Source: Anisodus tanguticus (taxonomy: Eukaryota > Streptophyta > Magnoliopsida > Solanales > Solanaceae). Taken from it: a DNA stretch of 64,000 nt. Positions 11,105 through 22,460 of this stretch are shown here, one piece after another. Both the position numbers and the translations under genes were made by a program. Within the stretch, counting starts at the first letter, position 1; each line of letters opens with the position of its first letter. The notes under the pieces were generated by a model that was not told where the DNA came from, made no database searches, and saw nothing but the letters and a program-made list of their open reading frames with translations. The DNA lies in the NCBI GenBank assembly GCA_034509755.1, contig CM067551.1, forward strand, positions 17,046,501 to 17,110,500. Reading direction: 5' to 3'.

Positions 11105-11160
11105 CAATCTTCCCCTCAAATAAAGTTCTTCCACTGCTGCTACTCTGTACCACAAAAATC
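11105..11160 (-). pseudogene. 5' part of the probable exon split by Cop-A
   Basis: Right-hand part of the exon described at 1463-1508. It begins, on the minus strand, after an acceptor with the tract tgtctattccttcag (11161 and above) and runs to the Cop-A target duplication CAATC at 11105-11109. Its role as an exon is an inference from splice-like signals and an open phase only. Confidence 0.3.
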
Positions 11161-11804
11161 CTGAAGGAATAGACATAAAACTGAACACACTAAAGAGAGT
11201 AGTTAGCAAACATCACCAAAAGCTCTTTTTTCTTTCTCTCTTGGTGGGGTGGGTGGGTGTAGGTAGGTAGGTAGATGAAACAGAGGATTTCGTGGAGGCT
11301 TCTACCAGACAACGTTGCATGTGCAAAGGCCATTCACAAGCTGTCGGATTTTAAGAATAAAAATAACTAATACTCCTATATGTGAATGCACGCGCACACA
11401 TATAAATATAATACTAATTTTTAAATATATTTACCGGAAATAACCGAAACATGTAAATAATGTATAGGTAGATGCAAAGAAAAGATTATCACACATTCGT
11501 AAAATCACAAAGATACTTCAAAATCAAGTATCTTCCAAAAGCTAGTATTGGAATGAGATATTCTACTATCATTGAGATTTTTATGTAGTGTAAAATAGGG
11601 TTTTGAAAAAGTTACCAATTAAGATGGTGTAGATATATTTTCTATATTTTAGTCATACACAAAATATGAAAATACTATGAAATTTTTATAAGATATAATT
11701 TTTTGGGCAGCCCAAAAATAGCTAATTCGGCCTTACTTCATTTTAAGGCGTAGTTTAGAGCATTTGAGTAACTGTTCCCCTTTTTAGCACTAGTATAAAT
11801 ATAT
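11161..11804. other. Unassigned sequence between split exon and Cop-D
   Basis: AT-rich, no gene supported. A simple G-rich/GTAG repeat (gtggggtgggtgggtg followed by taggtaggtaggtag) is at about 11242-11274. A short minus-strand frame near 11290-11345 (AFAHATLSGRSLHEIL) could be a further exon of the split gene, but no clear splice sites were found. Confidence 0.4.
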
Positions 11805-12099
11805 TGAAAGAAATAATCTCTTGATTAGTTTCATTAATGAATGAGTATATATATAATTATAATTTCCATAATATGGAAAAATTCTATTCCTATTCTACTC
11901 TCAAAACCCTATTCTATTTGTACAAAAATTCTACAATTATGGTAAATGTATAATGCTAATTAAATACAATAATATACTCCTAATATTACCTGATATACAC
12001 GGTCTCCTTGTTTCCTTATATGGCTCGTTTTCTGTGATATACACGGTATATGCCCTGTGTATACCGTGTATATCACGGGTATATCGGTAATATTTATCA
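11805..12099 (-). repeat. Cop-D 3' LTR with hairpin
   Basis: 295-bp LTR, minus strand starts TGATAAATATTACC after the polypurine tract CTGCGGGGGTG and ends TTTCTTTCA. It matches the LTR of Cop-H (36437-36748). It contains a perfect inverted repeat with 17-bp arms, gtgatatacacggtata at 12034-12050 and its complement at 12060-12076, loop of 9; a further half copy, ctgatatacacggtc, is near 11992. Confidence 0.85.
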
Positions 12100-13867
12100 C
12101 ACCCCCGCAGTCATAGCATGCGGTCTTCGTACGTTGAGATTGTCCCTAAAATCGTCAAATAGAACTGAGGGAAGACCCTTAGTAAAGATGTCTACAATTT
12201 GATACCTGGAAGGGACATGGCAGACGCGTACTTGTCCACGAGCTACCTTTTCGCTACCAAAGTGGATATCCATCTCGATGTGTTTAGTGCGCTGATGTTG
12301 AACCGGATTACAAGAAAGATAGACAACACTAATATTATCACCAATAAACCAAGGTAGCTTTCTGAACGGGACAATAAAGTTCTAATAGAAGAGTACGTAC
12401 CAACATGATTCAGATACCACATTGGCTACCCCTCGATACTCGGCCTCTGCACTAGAGCGGGATAATGTATATTGTCTCTTTGCAAACCATGAAACCAAGT
12501 TATTACCTAGAAACATACAATAACCAGACGTGGAGTGTCTGGTGTCTAGACAACCACCCCAATCAACATCTGTATACGAGAACAACGTAGAGGTCGACGA
12601 CGAATATAGATGCAAGCCGTAGTCAAGTGTACCCTAGATGTATCGTATAATACGTTTGAGCGCATTCATGTGCTCAACCCTTGGATCATGAAAAAACAAA
12701 CACATCTGTTGTACGACATACGTAATATCTGGTCTCGTGAAAGTAAGCTACTGAAGAGCCCCTGCAAGACTGTGATAGTGGGTAGGATCCTCGTAAGGTT
12801 GAGCCAGCCATAACACCTAGCTTGGGTTTCGTATCAACTGCAGTGGAAGTAGACTTACATGAGGACATTCCAGCCCGCTCAATTATCTCAGCAGCATACT
12901 TCCGTTGTGATAAGAATAACCCACCTGCATGACGAGTGACAGCAATTCCCAAGAAATAACTCAAGTGCCCCAAGTCTTTCATAGCAAACTCAGAACTAAG
13001 TAGTGCCATGATCGACTGGTGTAAATCATCAGAAGAAGCGGTCAAGATAATGTCATCCACATATAAGAGAATATAAGTCAGGGAAGTACCACGACGATAT
13101 ATGAACAGAGAATTATCAGACCGACTGTGAGAAAATACAATAGTAGATACATAGTCTGCAAATCACTTATACCAAGCCCGTGGGGCCTGTTTGAGCCCAT
13201 ATAAGGACTTCTTCAATAAACATACATGATTAGGATATGTGGGGTCTCAAAAACCCAAGGGCTGATGCATGTAGACTGTCTCCTTAAGATCACAATGTAA
13301 TAAAACATTCTTCACATCGAGATGATGAATGAGTCATGACTTGGAAAGAGCCAGATTGAGAACAGTGCGAATGACAGCCGGTTTGACCATCGAGCTAAAT
13401 GTCTTACCACAATCCACGCCAACCATTTGAGTTTTACCATCACCTACAAGACGAGCCTTATGTCTAGCAAAAAAACCATCAGAATTATCTTTATGAGTAA
13501 AATCCATATAGACCGAATAATATTAACACCAGAAGGACGGGGGACCAACTCTCACGTCTTATTTTTAATAAGAGCATCATATTCGTCGTTCATAGCCAAT
13601 TTCCAATTCGGGTCATTTAATGCAGACACTAGGTTACGGGGTAATGGGGATTTAAGAACATTAAAATTAAGATTAAAATATCTTTTTAGTTTAAAAATAC
13701 CCTGTTGACTACGAGTAACAGGTTGGTGACTCGGGGAATAATTGGGTGGATTTTGGGGAAAATTCGGATGGGGGATGGACTGGTCAACATGCAGTGGGCC
13801 TGCTGGCCCAACACTGGAACCGGGATCGAGAATTGGAACTGGAACCGAGACTGAATTGGGCTGGATT
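12100..13867 (-). pseudogene. Cop-D RT-RNase H fragment (truncated copia pol)
   Basis: Minus-strand remnants of copia pol: RT with a degraded palm motif (MDDIILTAS at 13060) and SEFAMKDLGHLSYFLGI, RNase H with DVDWGGCLDTRHSTSGYC and SSAEAEYRGVANV (12382-12615), interrupted by stops. 13080-13560 carries the RT start, readable only across shifts. Sequence ends abruptly at 13867 in the integrase/RT linker, where Gyp-B LTR sequence begins; gag, protease, integrase and 5' LTR are missing. Same family as Cop-H. Confidence 0.88.
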
Positions 13868-14836
13868 TAGGAACATATTTAGACATGTTTTTAGCATAGG
13901 AATCAATAACATGAATATTCTTAACTACTAGGAGTAGAATAAATTATGGGACAATATCACGGTTATATTTCGTTACATGGAACATGCCAAAAGAAAGAAA
14001 CAATTTGCCTTAACATACCTTAGCTGATACGCTTATCGACACAACGTATACGCAGTTTAACACTTCAATCTTTTTTTTTTTTAAAACCCCGAATTACAAC
14101 TCAACGATAAACGGAACAACGGGATTAAAGCGGTATGCGAAACTCGCGACAAAAATGAATAATGTTGCTGCTCATATTTTTACCTCACGATGACTTCTCC
14201 TAATTTAAGTTGAGAAGAAGCCTTTGGTTGCTTCTACGTTTTGGTGTTTCCAAATAATACCCAAGGTGATGCATAAAATTCACAAAGAAAAAAGAAAAAA
14301 TCCTCAAGATGAAAATGAGTTGCTGCACTAATTGTTTCATTGATTTCCTTATCCAAACGTGTCAACGGGATGTCATATATTAAATGAAGAGCTTGCCACC
14401 AACTCGTACTACGCCTTAGTCATTAGAAGACTTAATACCAAGTTTACACGTACCAATTCCACTTTCACTTGTCCTCCTATTAAAATTATTAATTCCACAA
14501 TTAATCAATCATACACAAATTAATATTGTGATCCTAATTCACTTAAATCTTGATAACTTATAAGACATTCATATCCTTAATGTCATAATTTTGTAATATG
14601 AAACCAGTCCATAACCTATTCATGCACACACCAAATTTATTTCCGATCCCCGTCGTCATACTTGTTACGTCCAAAATTATTTCGGGGTTGCATCATTTTA
14701 TATGCTAATCTCTTTTTATTAGCATACGTAAATATAACATCAATTTTCCCAACGCTCGGGTCTATTTACACACGCCTAGAGATTTTTACATACGCCTAGC
14801 AATTCAAACCGTGACCCGAAAGTACGGGATGTTACA
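13868..14836 (-). repeat. Gyp-B 3' LTR, truncated
   Basis: 969 bp, matches 16973-17959 of the 5' LTR with scattered differences. The missing ~1.1 kb corresponds to the LTR's 3' half (15864-16972). Confidence 0.85.
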
Positions 14837-14858
14837 TCCTCCCCCCCCCCCCCCCTAG
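14837..14858 (-). promoter_or_regulatory. Gyp-B polypurine tract
   Basis: On the minus strand CTA, then 15 consecutive G, then AGGA directly precede the LTR start TGTAACATCC. This is the position and composition of the plus-strand primer. A C15/G15 run is unusually long. Confidence 0.85.
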
Positions 14859-15846
14859 AAACATTCATCCTCGAATGTTGGGGTGACATACCTAATCTCC
14901 GTCACGGCGTCAGAAAATACAACCACCTTTTCACGGTTGTTCAATGTAATATATAACGTTGCATCAGATCCCACATGGTCCTTAAGCATTAATTAGAACA
15001 CTATGAAAATAGAACTCACCTTATGCTCCTTTTGGAACCTCTCATATTCCCTTTCTGCACACCAGAGAATCGCCACCTTTGACCGAAGAGTTCTTTCTGT
15101 CCCTCGCCGTTCTAGAATAATCATACCTTTGTGAGACCTGTATAACTATAACCTCATTCACCTTTATCCTTCTTGTTGTAATCCTTCATTCTATTCGTCA
15201 CTAAGCGGAAAACATTTCTGCCTTGATACTTAATCATATCATTCCATTAACTACTTTCATATTCCCAACCACTACCCTTTGATTGTGTCATACTTCTCAC
15301 CATCAGTGGTCAACATAACACTCGTATTTACACTCAATCCAACTTCAATCTCCCTGCTAATCATAATCCTTCTGGAAGAAGGTACTGCTGTAATCGTAAA
15401 TACGATAAGGTCTACAAAGAAAAATTCTTACAATCTCCTGCGTTCCGATGCTTAGTACTTCATTTACCTTACTAAATATTTCGCTTTCCAGTCTTGCATT
15501 ATCTTTTCCATCTTCCGTAAATGAGTGAGACAACTTCTCATAATCTCGAATTTTAACAATAATACTGCCCCTTCTGGCGTATCAATCGTTTTGGTAGAAA
15601 TCGCGCATTTACTAGCTATGAGTATAAACTAACCGAAGTCTTTTTGGTAACCGGCATTACTGAAACCGTAACAGGCACGAGTTAAACTCGAATTCTTAAA
15701 ACTCAGCTCTACTGCACGATCTATGATATGAAAGAATAGAAGCCATCCCTAAATGTCAGACATCCTCCTGCTTATAAGTATGGTGCACAACATACCCATA
15801 AACAGGACTCTACTAGACACATCTTGTAGACTCCGTAGGACAGACA
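14859..15846 (-). other. Gyp-B interior, non-coding
   Basis: About 1 kb with no frame of note. It begins (plus strand) with cattcatcctcgaatgttgg, whose minus-strand reading resembles the region just after pol in Solanaceae gypsy elements. The interior therefore looks like leader and tail sequence left after loss of gag-pol. Confidence 0.6.
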
Positions 15847-15860
15847 TGCTCTGATACCAA
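15847..15860 (-). promoter_or_regulatory. Gyp-B primer-binding site
   Basis: Minus-strand TTGGTATCAGAGCA, three bases from the LTR end GGTCGTGACA; contains the initiator tRNA-Met complement TGGTATCAGAGC. Confidence 0.9.
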
Positions 15861-15863
15861 GTT

Positions 15864-16591
15864 TGTCACGACCCAAATCGGAGGGCCGCGACGGGCACCC
15901 GGATCCCGCCCGCCGGGTACCGCTAATCACACTATTAACCCCCAACTCGTAATTAAACACGGACTAAGCCGAAAGGGATTATGGAAAATCTTAGCCAAAA
16001 ATCCAAACTTATATATACATATCCATACCAAGGCCGACAAGGCCATACAGGACCACTACACACAGGACACCAGTCTACAAGCCTCTAAAGAATACATGAC
16101 ACCACAAGGACGGGACATGACCCTACCATACCCATATGCGTATGCAAAAATACTGTACCACGACCAGACTGCCACTCTGAAATAAATAGGGTGCTCCAAC
16201 ATCAGCTGAACCAACAACCTACTAGCGTCAACCGTCACCCTCTTTAACTGAACCTGCGGGCATGAAACGCAGCGTCCCCCGATAAAAGGGACGTCAGTAC
16301 GACTGATGTATTGAGTATGTCAGGCATGAATAATAGCATAACAGGGATATAACAAATGCTGAAACAGAAACAACCGACCAGCAGTAAATGCCTCTGAGGG
16401 CCGTAATACATATGCCTAAATGTTATGCACAATGCAAATGTGACACATCGACCTCATCTGGCATCTTCCTTACCATAACAGCCTTTGTGGGCATTATTTC
16501 ATGTCGGCCGTTGTTGGAATAATATGTCTAAATGTCATGCACAATGCGGTAAATACATATATACTGGCCACATAAAGGCATCTTCCTCCCA

Positions 16592-16641
<50 letters not shown>

Positions 16642-17959
16642 TCTTAATCAGGCATTTTCCTTCATTAAGCCACACATGTTTTATCATTATCATATCTCAG
16701 TTGATCAGGTGGTCTGCGTATCCCGTTTTCCATCCCCAATATATGGTCCAGGGTAAGACATGAATAAAATGCAAATGAAAATGCATGAATGACAATAACA
16801 CATCCTGGGTGACACAATATCCTTTTACCTTTAGCTAACACTGTGAATATCAACATCTTTTCCATATGCCTCAATAAGGTCATGGAAACATATTTAGACA
16901 TGCTCTTATCATAGCCTTCGGCTAAGATTAGGAATGTTCAACATTTCTCCTATATACCTCAATAAGGGTTTAGGAACATATTTAGACATGCTTTTAGCAT
17001 AGGAATCAATAACATGAATATTCTTAACAACTAGGAGTAGAATAAATTATGGAACAATATCACAGTTATATTTCGTTACACGGAACATGCCAAAAGAAAG
17101 AAATAATTTGCCTTAACATACCTTAGCCGATACGCTTATCGACACGTATACGCCGTATAGCACTTCAATCTTATTTTTTTAAGAAACCCCGAATTACTAT
17201 TCAACGATAAACGGAACAACGGAATTGAAGCGGTACACGAAACTCACGACAAAAATGAATAATGTTGCTGCTCATATTTTTACCTCACGATGACTTATCC
17301 TAATTTAAGTTGAGAAGAAGAAGCCTTCGGTTGCTACTACGTTTTGGTGTTTTCAAATAATACCCAAGATGATGCATAAAATTCACAAAGAAAAAGGAAA
17401 AATTCCTCAAGTTGAAAATGAGTTGCTGCACTAACTGTTTCATTGATTTCCTTATCCAAACGTGTCAACAGGATGTCATATATTAAATGAAGAGCTTGCC
17501 ACCAACTCGTAATACGCCTTTGTCATTAGGACACTTAATACTAAGTTTACACGTATCATATTCCACTTTCACTTGTCCCCTATTAAAATTATTAATCCCA
17601 CAATTAATTAATCATACTCAAATTAATATTGTGATCTCATTTCACTTAAATCTTGACAACTTATTAGACATTCATATCCTTAATGTCATAATTTTGTAAT
17701 ATGACACTAGTCCATAACCTCTTCATTCACACACCAAATTTATTTCCGATCCCCGTCGTCATACTTGTTACGTCCAAAATTATTTCGTGGTTGCATCCTT
17801 TTATATGTTAATCTCTTTTTCTTAGCATACGTAAATATAACATGAAATTTCCCAATGCTCAGGTCTATTTACACACGCCTAGCGATTTTTACATATGCCA
17901 AGCAATTTTTACATATGCCTAGCAATTCAAATCCTGACCCAAAAGAACGGGATGTTACA
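15864..17959 (-). repeat. Gyp-B 5' LTR (2.1 kb)
   Basis: Plus strand starts TGTCACGACCC and ends GGGATGTTACA. It contains an (AT)22 microsatellite at 16595-16638 and a short internal duplication (acatatttagacatgct near 16888 and 16979). Apparent frames in it are not conserved in the other LTR and are not called as genes. Confidence 0.85.
16595..16638. repeat. (AT)22 microsatellite
   Basis: Uninterrupted AT dinucleotides within the Gyp-B 5' LTR. Confidence 0.97.
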
Positions 17960-18422
17960 TGAAACCACCTCAACAGCCAAACCTTTGGGATTCTGTCGAG
18001 CAATCACTGCCAATGAAGCGTCGTGGCTCTGCCACATTAGCGCCGCGACGATAATTCAGCCAGAAACTCACGATGCTCACTGCCAATCAGGCGTTGCGGC
18101 ACTGCAAGGGGCGCCACGGCGCTCCGGCGCCGCGGCCCTTTCGGCTCCGCGACCATTTTTCGACCCGTACCATCTTACACTTCGCACAATCCTTCCTCCG
18201 TTTACCAACGTGGAACACTTGTTATTTAGCCAATAACCGTCCATCATTCTATGTCTCAAACATTTCACTTACGTACCAATATCTCTTTCATTAACGAAAT
18301 TTACGATATTAGACACTAAGATTGCACGTGTGTAGAAATGGCATTTCCGACGTGCGGAGCCCCAATTGTTCGAGTCATAAATAATGGGATAAACTTAATT
18401 CCACATTAGTAAATTTCCAACA
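17960..18422 (-). repeat. Cop-C 3' LTR, remaining part
   Basis: 463 bp matching 24511-25003. Ends (plus) aaatttccaaca. It includes CpG-rich blocks (gcgccgcgacg, ggcgccgcggcccttt). A polypurine tract AAGAGGGGAT (minus) follows at 18423-18432. Confidence 0.88.
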
Positions 18423-18432
18423 ATCCCCTCTT

Positions 18433-19125
18433 GAAAGAGATTTTGGCGCACACACAAGGTGCCTACTTTCAGCAATCTTATAGCGAAAAGATATTACATC
18501 AGGAGAGGTATCTTCCGCTTTGAACCTTCCCTAGTTGAATACCATCGGACTTACTGCGCGGTGAACGTGATGTCTTGAACCGTCAGTGTTTAATGTAAGC
18601 CAAGACAGCGGTACTAACAATACCTCCCATTTATTCGTTTCTTCTTATTGTTCTGTCCGTTGTGGCCGTGGAGACACTTAGATTCTTAAGTGTGTTCATT
18701 TGAGGCGGTATGTCCTCACACTTAAATAGGTGATCTCCTACAAGGTATCCTGCTATACCCCACTTCACAAGTGTTAGAAATCATTAAAAGTTTCCCAACC
18801 TTAACCTCAACTGTTTGAGGATCGTTAAACGTTTAAAAGCTTAACCTTTACCCACCATGAAGATAGCACTTTAATGTCTATCACGGGAACGACTTTGAAT
18901 TTACGTTTCTTTACAGAAATCATAATCCGAAGTGCTCTTGCTTCCACCGAAGCCCTCAACTGAACCTTTTGCAGCTTAGTTTTCCCATTGAACAAAATTC
19001 TTGGGATCTCCAGTCAGTATGGTTGGGTTACCACCGCAATGTTCGTATTGTTTGGGTTTAAAGCCCATTCCCCTAGACAGGAAAAACTCTTAATCTTTGG
19101 GTAGTCCCTTAGTTAAAGGGTCCGC
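18433..19125 (-). pseudogene. Cop-C pol C-terminal tail and 3' UTR
   Basis: On the minus strand the frame near 19125-18940 reads ADPLTKGLP followed by SRGMGFKP and GDPKNFVQWEN, the typical end of this copia pol type, but contains a stop. The rest to 18433 is untranslated and shows nothing further. Confidence 0.75.
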
Positions 19126-20300
19126 TAGGGGTGAGCGGATCCGGGTACCCTAACATTTTTGAACTACCCGGACCCTACCCGGTAAAAGATCGATTCCTAA
19201 ATTTACTACCCGGAACCTACCCGTAGCAATCATTACCCGGAACCTACCCGTAGCAATCATTACCCGGAACCTACCGGACCGGGGTCCGGTAGGTTCCCGG
19301 CACCCGTAAATAAAAAGCACAGATTAAGCAACATTTTTTAGCCTATGAGAATCAAAAAGAGTTCTAAAATAATTTCATCCAGTAGTTTTTTAGCCCGCAA
19401 TCGGAGTTTTTAGTACCCTTATAAGAAGTTTTAGAAAACTTATTCATTGTAGAAAAGCTAATTCTGTAACCAAAACCTAAAATTGCAAGCCAAATTTGAC
19501 ACTCAATTAATTGAACGTGTTGATTTCAAAATAAATTTGGAAATATCTTAATTAAACTTATTTTCGTGTTCATAAGCTTTTCGATACAAAAGAAAAGCTT
19601 TATTATACTAGTAAATCCCTAAATTTCATCTTTACAAATACAAAAATATACACAAAATTTTAAAATAGATTTACATTTCAAATAAAAAAGTAATACAAAT
19701 TGAAGATGAGTATCGCCTGAAATAGAATAGAAGCATATGATATTAAAAATAAATTGAAGAGTTAGATATGAACCCATATGCATTTTAGGAACGACGTGAA
19801 CACAACCAAGGGAGAGAAAGAGGCAAATGTGAAGCTTCAACGACGACAATGATAAAAGTACCCGAGATAAAGCTTGAACAACGACGACGATGAAGCTCGG
19901 TGGTGTAGCTAAAACGCCATTGTTATTGAGAGAGTTTTGGGTGTTTTCTCTTAGGGCACAAAGATCATTCTAGAATAAAGGGGGTGAAAAAGCTGAAATA
20001 TTTACATCTTGGGGTGGGGAAAATCAATGTGCAGGTGTGCAACAAACAATTTTGGAGAAAGTTAAAAGTGGTCCAAATGTTTCTCAAAAAAATAAAAATA
20101 TTTAATATTTTATAGGTTCCGGGTATCGGTTCCGGGTCCGAGTACCCTGTCTCTATTTGCCGGACCCGGACCCGACATTGATCGGTTCCTAATTTTACTA
20201 CCCGTACCCTACCCGTTATTATAATATATCTACCGGAACCTACCCGTTAGTGTCGGTTCCGGTCGGGTATCTGGGTACCCTGTACCCATGCTCACCCCTA
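19126..20300. mobile_element. hAT-type MITE in Cop-C (1175 bp)
   Basis: Termini TAGGGGTGAGC and GCTCACCCCTA are flanked by an 8-bp target duplication with one mismatch, gggtccgc (19118-19125) and aggtccgc (20301-20308). Subterminal regions are filled with repeated tacccgg, gaacctacccg and gggtaccc in both orientations. The core is AT-rich with no transposase. It interrupts the end of Cop-C pol at the DPLTKG motif, and removing it restores the phase. It resembles the Cop-A MITE in design but has different subterminal repeats. Confidence 0.9.
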
Positions 20301-22460
20301 AGGTCCGCTATATCATTTTATTAGTAATCAAGAAAGTGACACCCGTGATGATCAACTGTCATACCGTCTTATGTCTCCGATAGATATGTCCAGACGCCGT
20401 CATCCGTGCCTTCCCGAAGCCGACCGGCTAGCCACATTGTATAACTGTTGAAGGCACATGTTTCTCCCAATAAGGGACATCCTCTAAGGAGTCTTGAAGT
20501 TACTAAACTTCTTTCATGTTTTGTTTAAAGCGATAAACTTTGATTTCATCATGAATCGGCCGATGTAAGTTTGCTTAAAGGATTTTACAAGACCCACCAT
20601 ACATATTTACTTGTGGCATTGGTGTTCTTCAAGTCTGATGTCCAGTTTGCATCACTGTGTTCTCCCAGAACCGCTGGACATCAAGAATACCGTAATCCGT
20701 AGATAAGCGAACATTTCAGACATCGTCATATCTGATTTAACGCCTTCTATCGATCATTTCCAGAATCATGAGTGAACCTTAGTTCAACTGATCTGCTTTG
20801 TAGGCCAATACCAGGTCGGTTGTAGTGTGTACAATACATTGAACTACATGTGATCTGCACATATCGCTCTTTATATATGGGTGAACCATGATTCCAATCA
20901 GTTCTATGATCCATTGGTGGCTTCAACGAGACTGTCAACTATCTCTCAACTGAGTTTGGAGTTAGACCAGTCCGTTAGATGTCTTAGAAATCCCAATTCC
21001 TAAGATATCATCTGTGATACCCATATCTTTTATATCGAGACTTTTGTTTCAATATGACTTCCACTTTCAAACTGTTGGTTTTCCAACTATTGGCTTTCTA
21101 ACTTCAGAGTCAATATTTCTGTTGTCAGATTCATTGTTTCTGTTTTAACTGAAACTTCCAGGACCAAAATGTAAACATTTCAGGGACCAAAATAAAAGTT
21201 CAGGAACAAGCCCAACAGTCCAGCAAACCAACTCCGATCCTCCCCTTCCAACTCTCTGGTTAGGAAGGCGATATCAACATCCATATCACGCAAGACTGTA
21301 ATGGCCTTGGATGTTAAACTATTCACAAGGGAGCACATGTCCCGGTAGTCGAGGCCTTATACTCGTCAATAGATCTATCTACTTTGTACTCACTTTTGAG
21401 TATCCACTTTTACAACCCAAATATTCTTTTCCGGAGGAAGGTCAACCATTACACAAGTATGGTTCTATATAATGGAATTTGTTTCTCTCTGTAGCTTCTT
21501 TCCAAAGCAACACTTCTGGAGATGACAATTCTTTGTTAATTTTCCATGGTTCGTTCTCAACCATACAAGCTAGAAGGCATGGAATAAGTCTTTATCCCCT
21601 CTTTGCTCCATCTCGGTTCAACATCTAGAATCCTTGAGTTCTGTAGATCTGGAACATTAAGTTCCGGATAGTCAACAACTTCCGAGTCCTGTAGCTTTGA
21701 AACGTCTGGTTTCAGACAATCGGACACTCGCGGGTTCTTGTTAACCTCGAGCAATTACTTCTTTTTCCTTCTCAAGGAAAGTTATCCTCAAAGAATTCAA
21801 TATCCTTTGACACCAAGAGGCGATAAGCACTACTATTATTTGCAGATCCAGGGGATATGCAATCTACAGTCTTATGTCCAACTTGACCTGTTTCGGTATT
21901 CCAACCTCTACCAAGCCACCCCACATCACAATATTTGTAGGTGTGATCCTTTCCATGTTTAACACGGAGGGTTATCCTTATCCTTATGCAGAGTTCTTCT
22001 GAGAATCGCATTAGCGGTAAGGATTGCCTTGCTCTACATATTTTGGGTGTACGGATTTGCGCTTGGCTAACACCGTTAGACTGAGGTGAGTAAGGAGCAG
22101 TTGTTTGATAAATGATGTTTCACATTCTCCTCCTCTATCACTACGAATTCCTCAATCCGTAAGCTTAGTTGATTTTCAACTTCTGCTTTGTAGTGCTTAT
22201 CCGCTTCAACAACTTCATCTTTGTAGTGCTTATCCGCTTCAACAACTTCATCTTTGCTTTTCAACAAAAAAAAAGGATACAATATGTTGTACCATCATCA
22301 ATGAAGGTCACAAAGTACTTGTCTCCCCCCTCTATTTTGTATAAACTTCAAATCACCCATGTAGGTATGACTAAGTTCTAGAGGTGCGGTGTTTCTTTCG
22401 CTATTCCTTTGACCGAATGGAAAGGTGATTTTGCCTCTTCGCCAACCTCACATTCATTTT
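20301..22460 (-). pseudogene. Cop-C integrase, RT and RNase H (decayed)
   Basis: Heavily mutated pol. The integrase segment is clearest at 22076-22460 (minus), where sequence parallel to the Cop-E integrase (SKDEAFEAFRRYKPEIKNQL) is recognisable. It carries a 33-bp tandem duplication that repeats KDEVVEADKHY. The integrase C-terminal part is at 21772-22011 (AYRLLVSKDIEFFED). RT and RNase H between 20301 and 21550 can be placed only by position and short matches. No catalytic set is readable. Confidence 0.7.
22187..22252 (-). repeat. 33-bp tandem duplication in Cop-C integrase
   Basis: Two identical adjacent 33-bp copies (22187-22219, 22220-22252), each beginning tttgtagtgcttatccgc. The unit is a multiple of three, so the frame is kept; Cop-E has a single copy. 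Confidence 0.95.

Larger units (their letters stand above)
13868..17959 (-). mobile_element. Gyp-B: short Ty3/gypsy derivative
   Basis: Minus-oriented element with a complete 5' LTR (15864-17959), primer site, about 1 kb of non-coding interior, polypurine tract and a truncated 3' LTR (13868-14836). On the minus strand the LTR starts TGTAACATCCCG and ends GGTCGTGACA. No gag or pol frame is found, so it depended on other elements. It sits in the 3' LTR of Cop-C: sequence right of 17959 matches Cop-C LTR from 24511. Its other end was lost with the outer part of that LTR, joining Gyp-B to Cop-D. The LTR layout is seen directly; the Ty3/gypsy assignment rests on LTR ends and primer-site type known from Solanaceae. 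Confidence 0.8.

Noticed and set aside
12000..12100. Hairpins considered as a possible microRNA precursor or rho-independent terminator
   Set aside because: They are LTR parts repeated in Cop-H; arms are too short for a typical plant miRNA precursor and bacterial terminators do not apply.
19126..20300. Possible independent gene at 19619-19849 (-)
   Set aside because: The frame lies in the AT-rich core of a MITE and has no recognisable domain.
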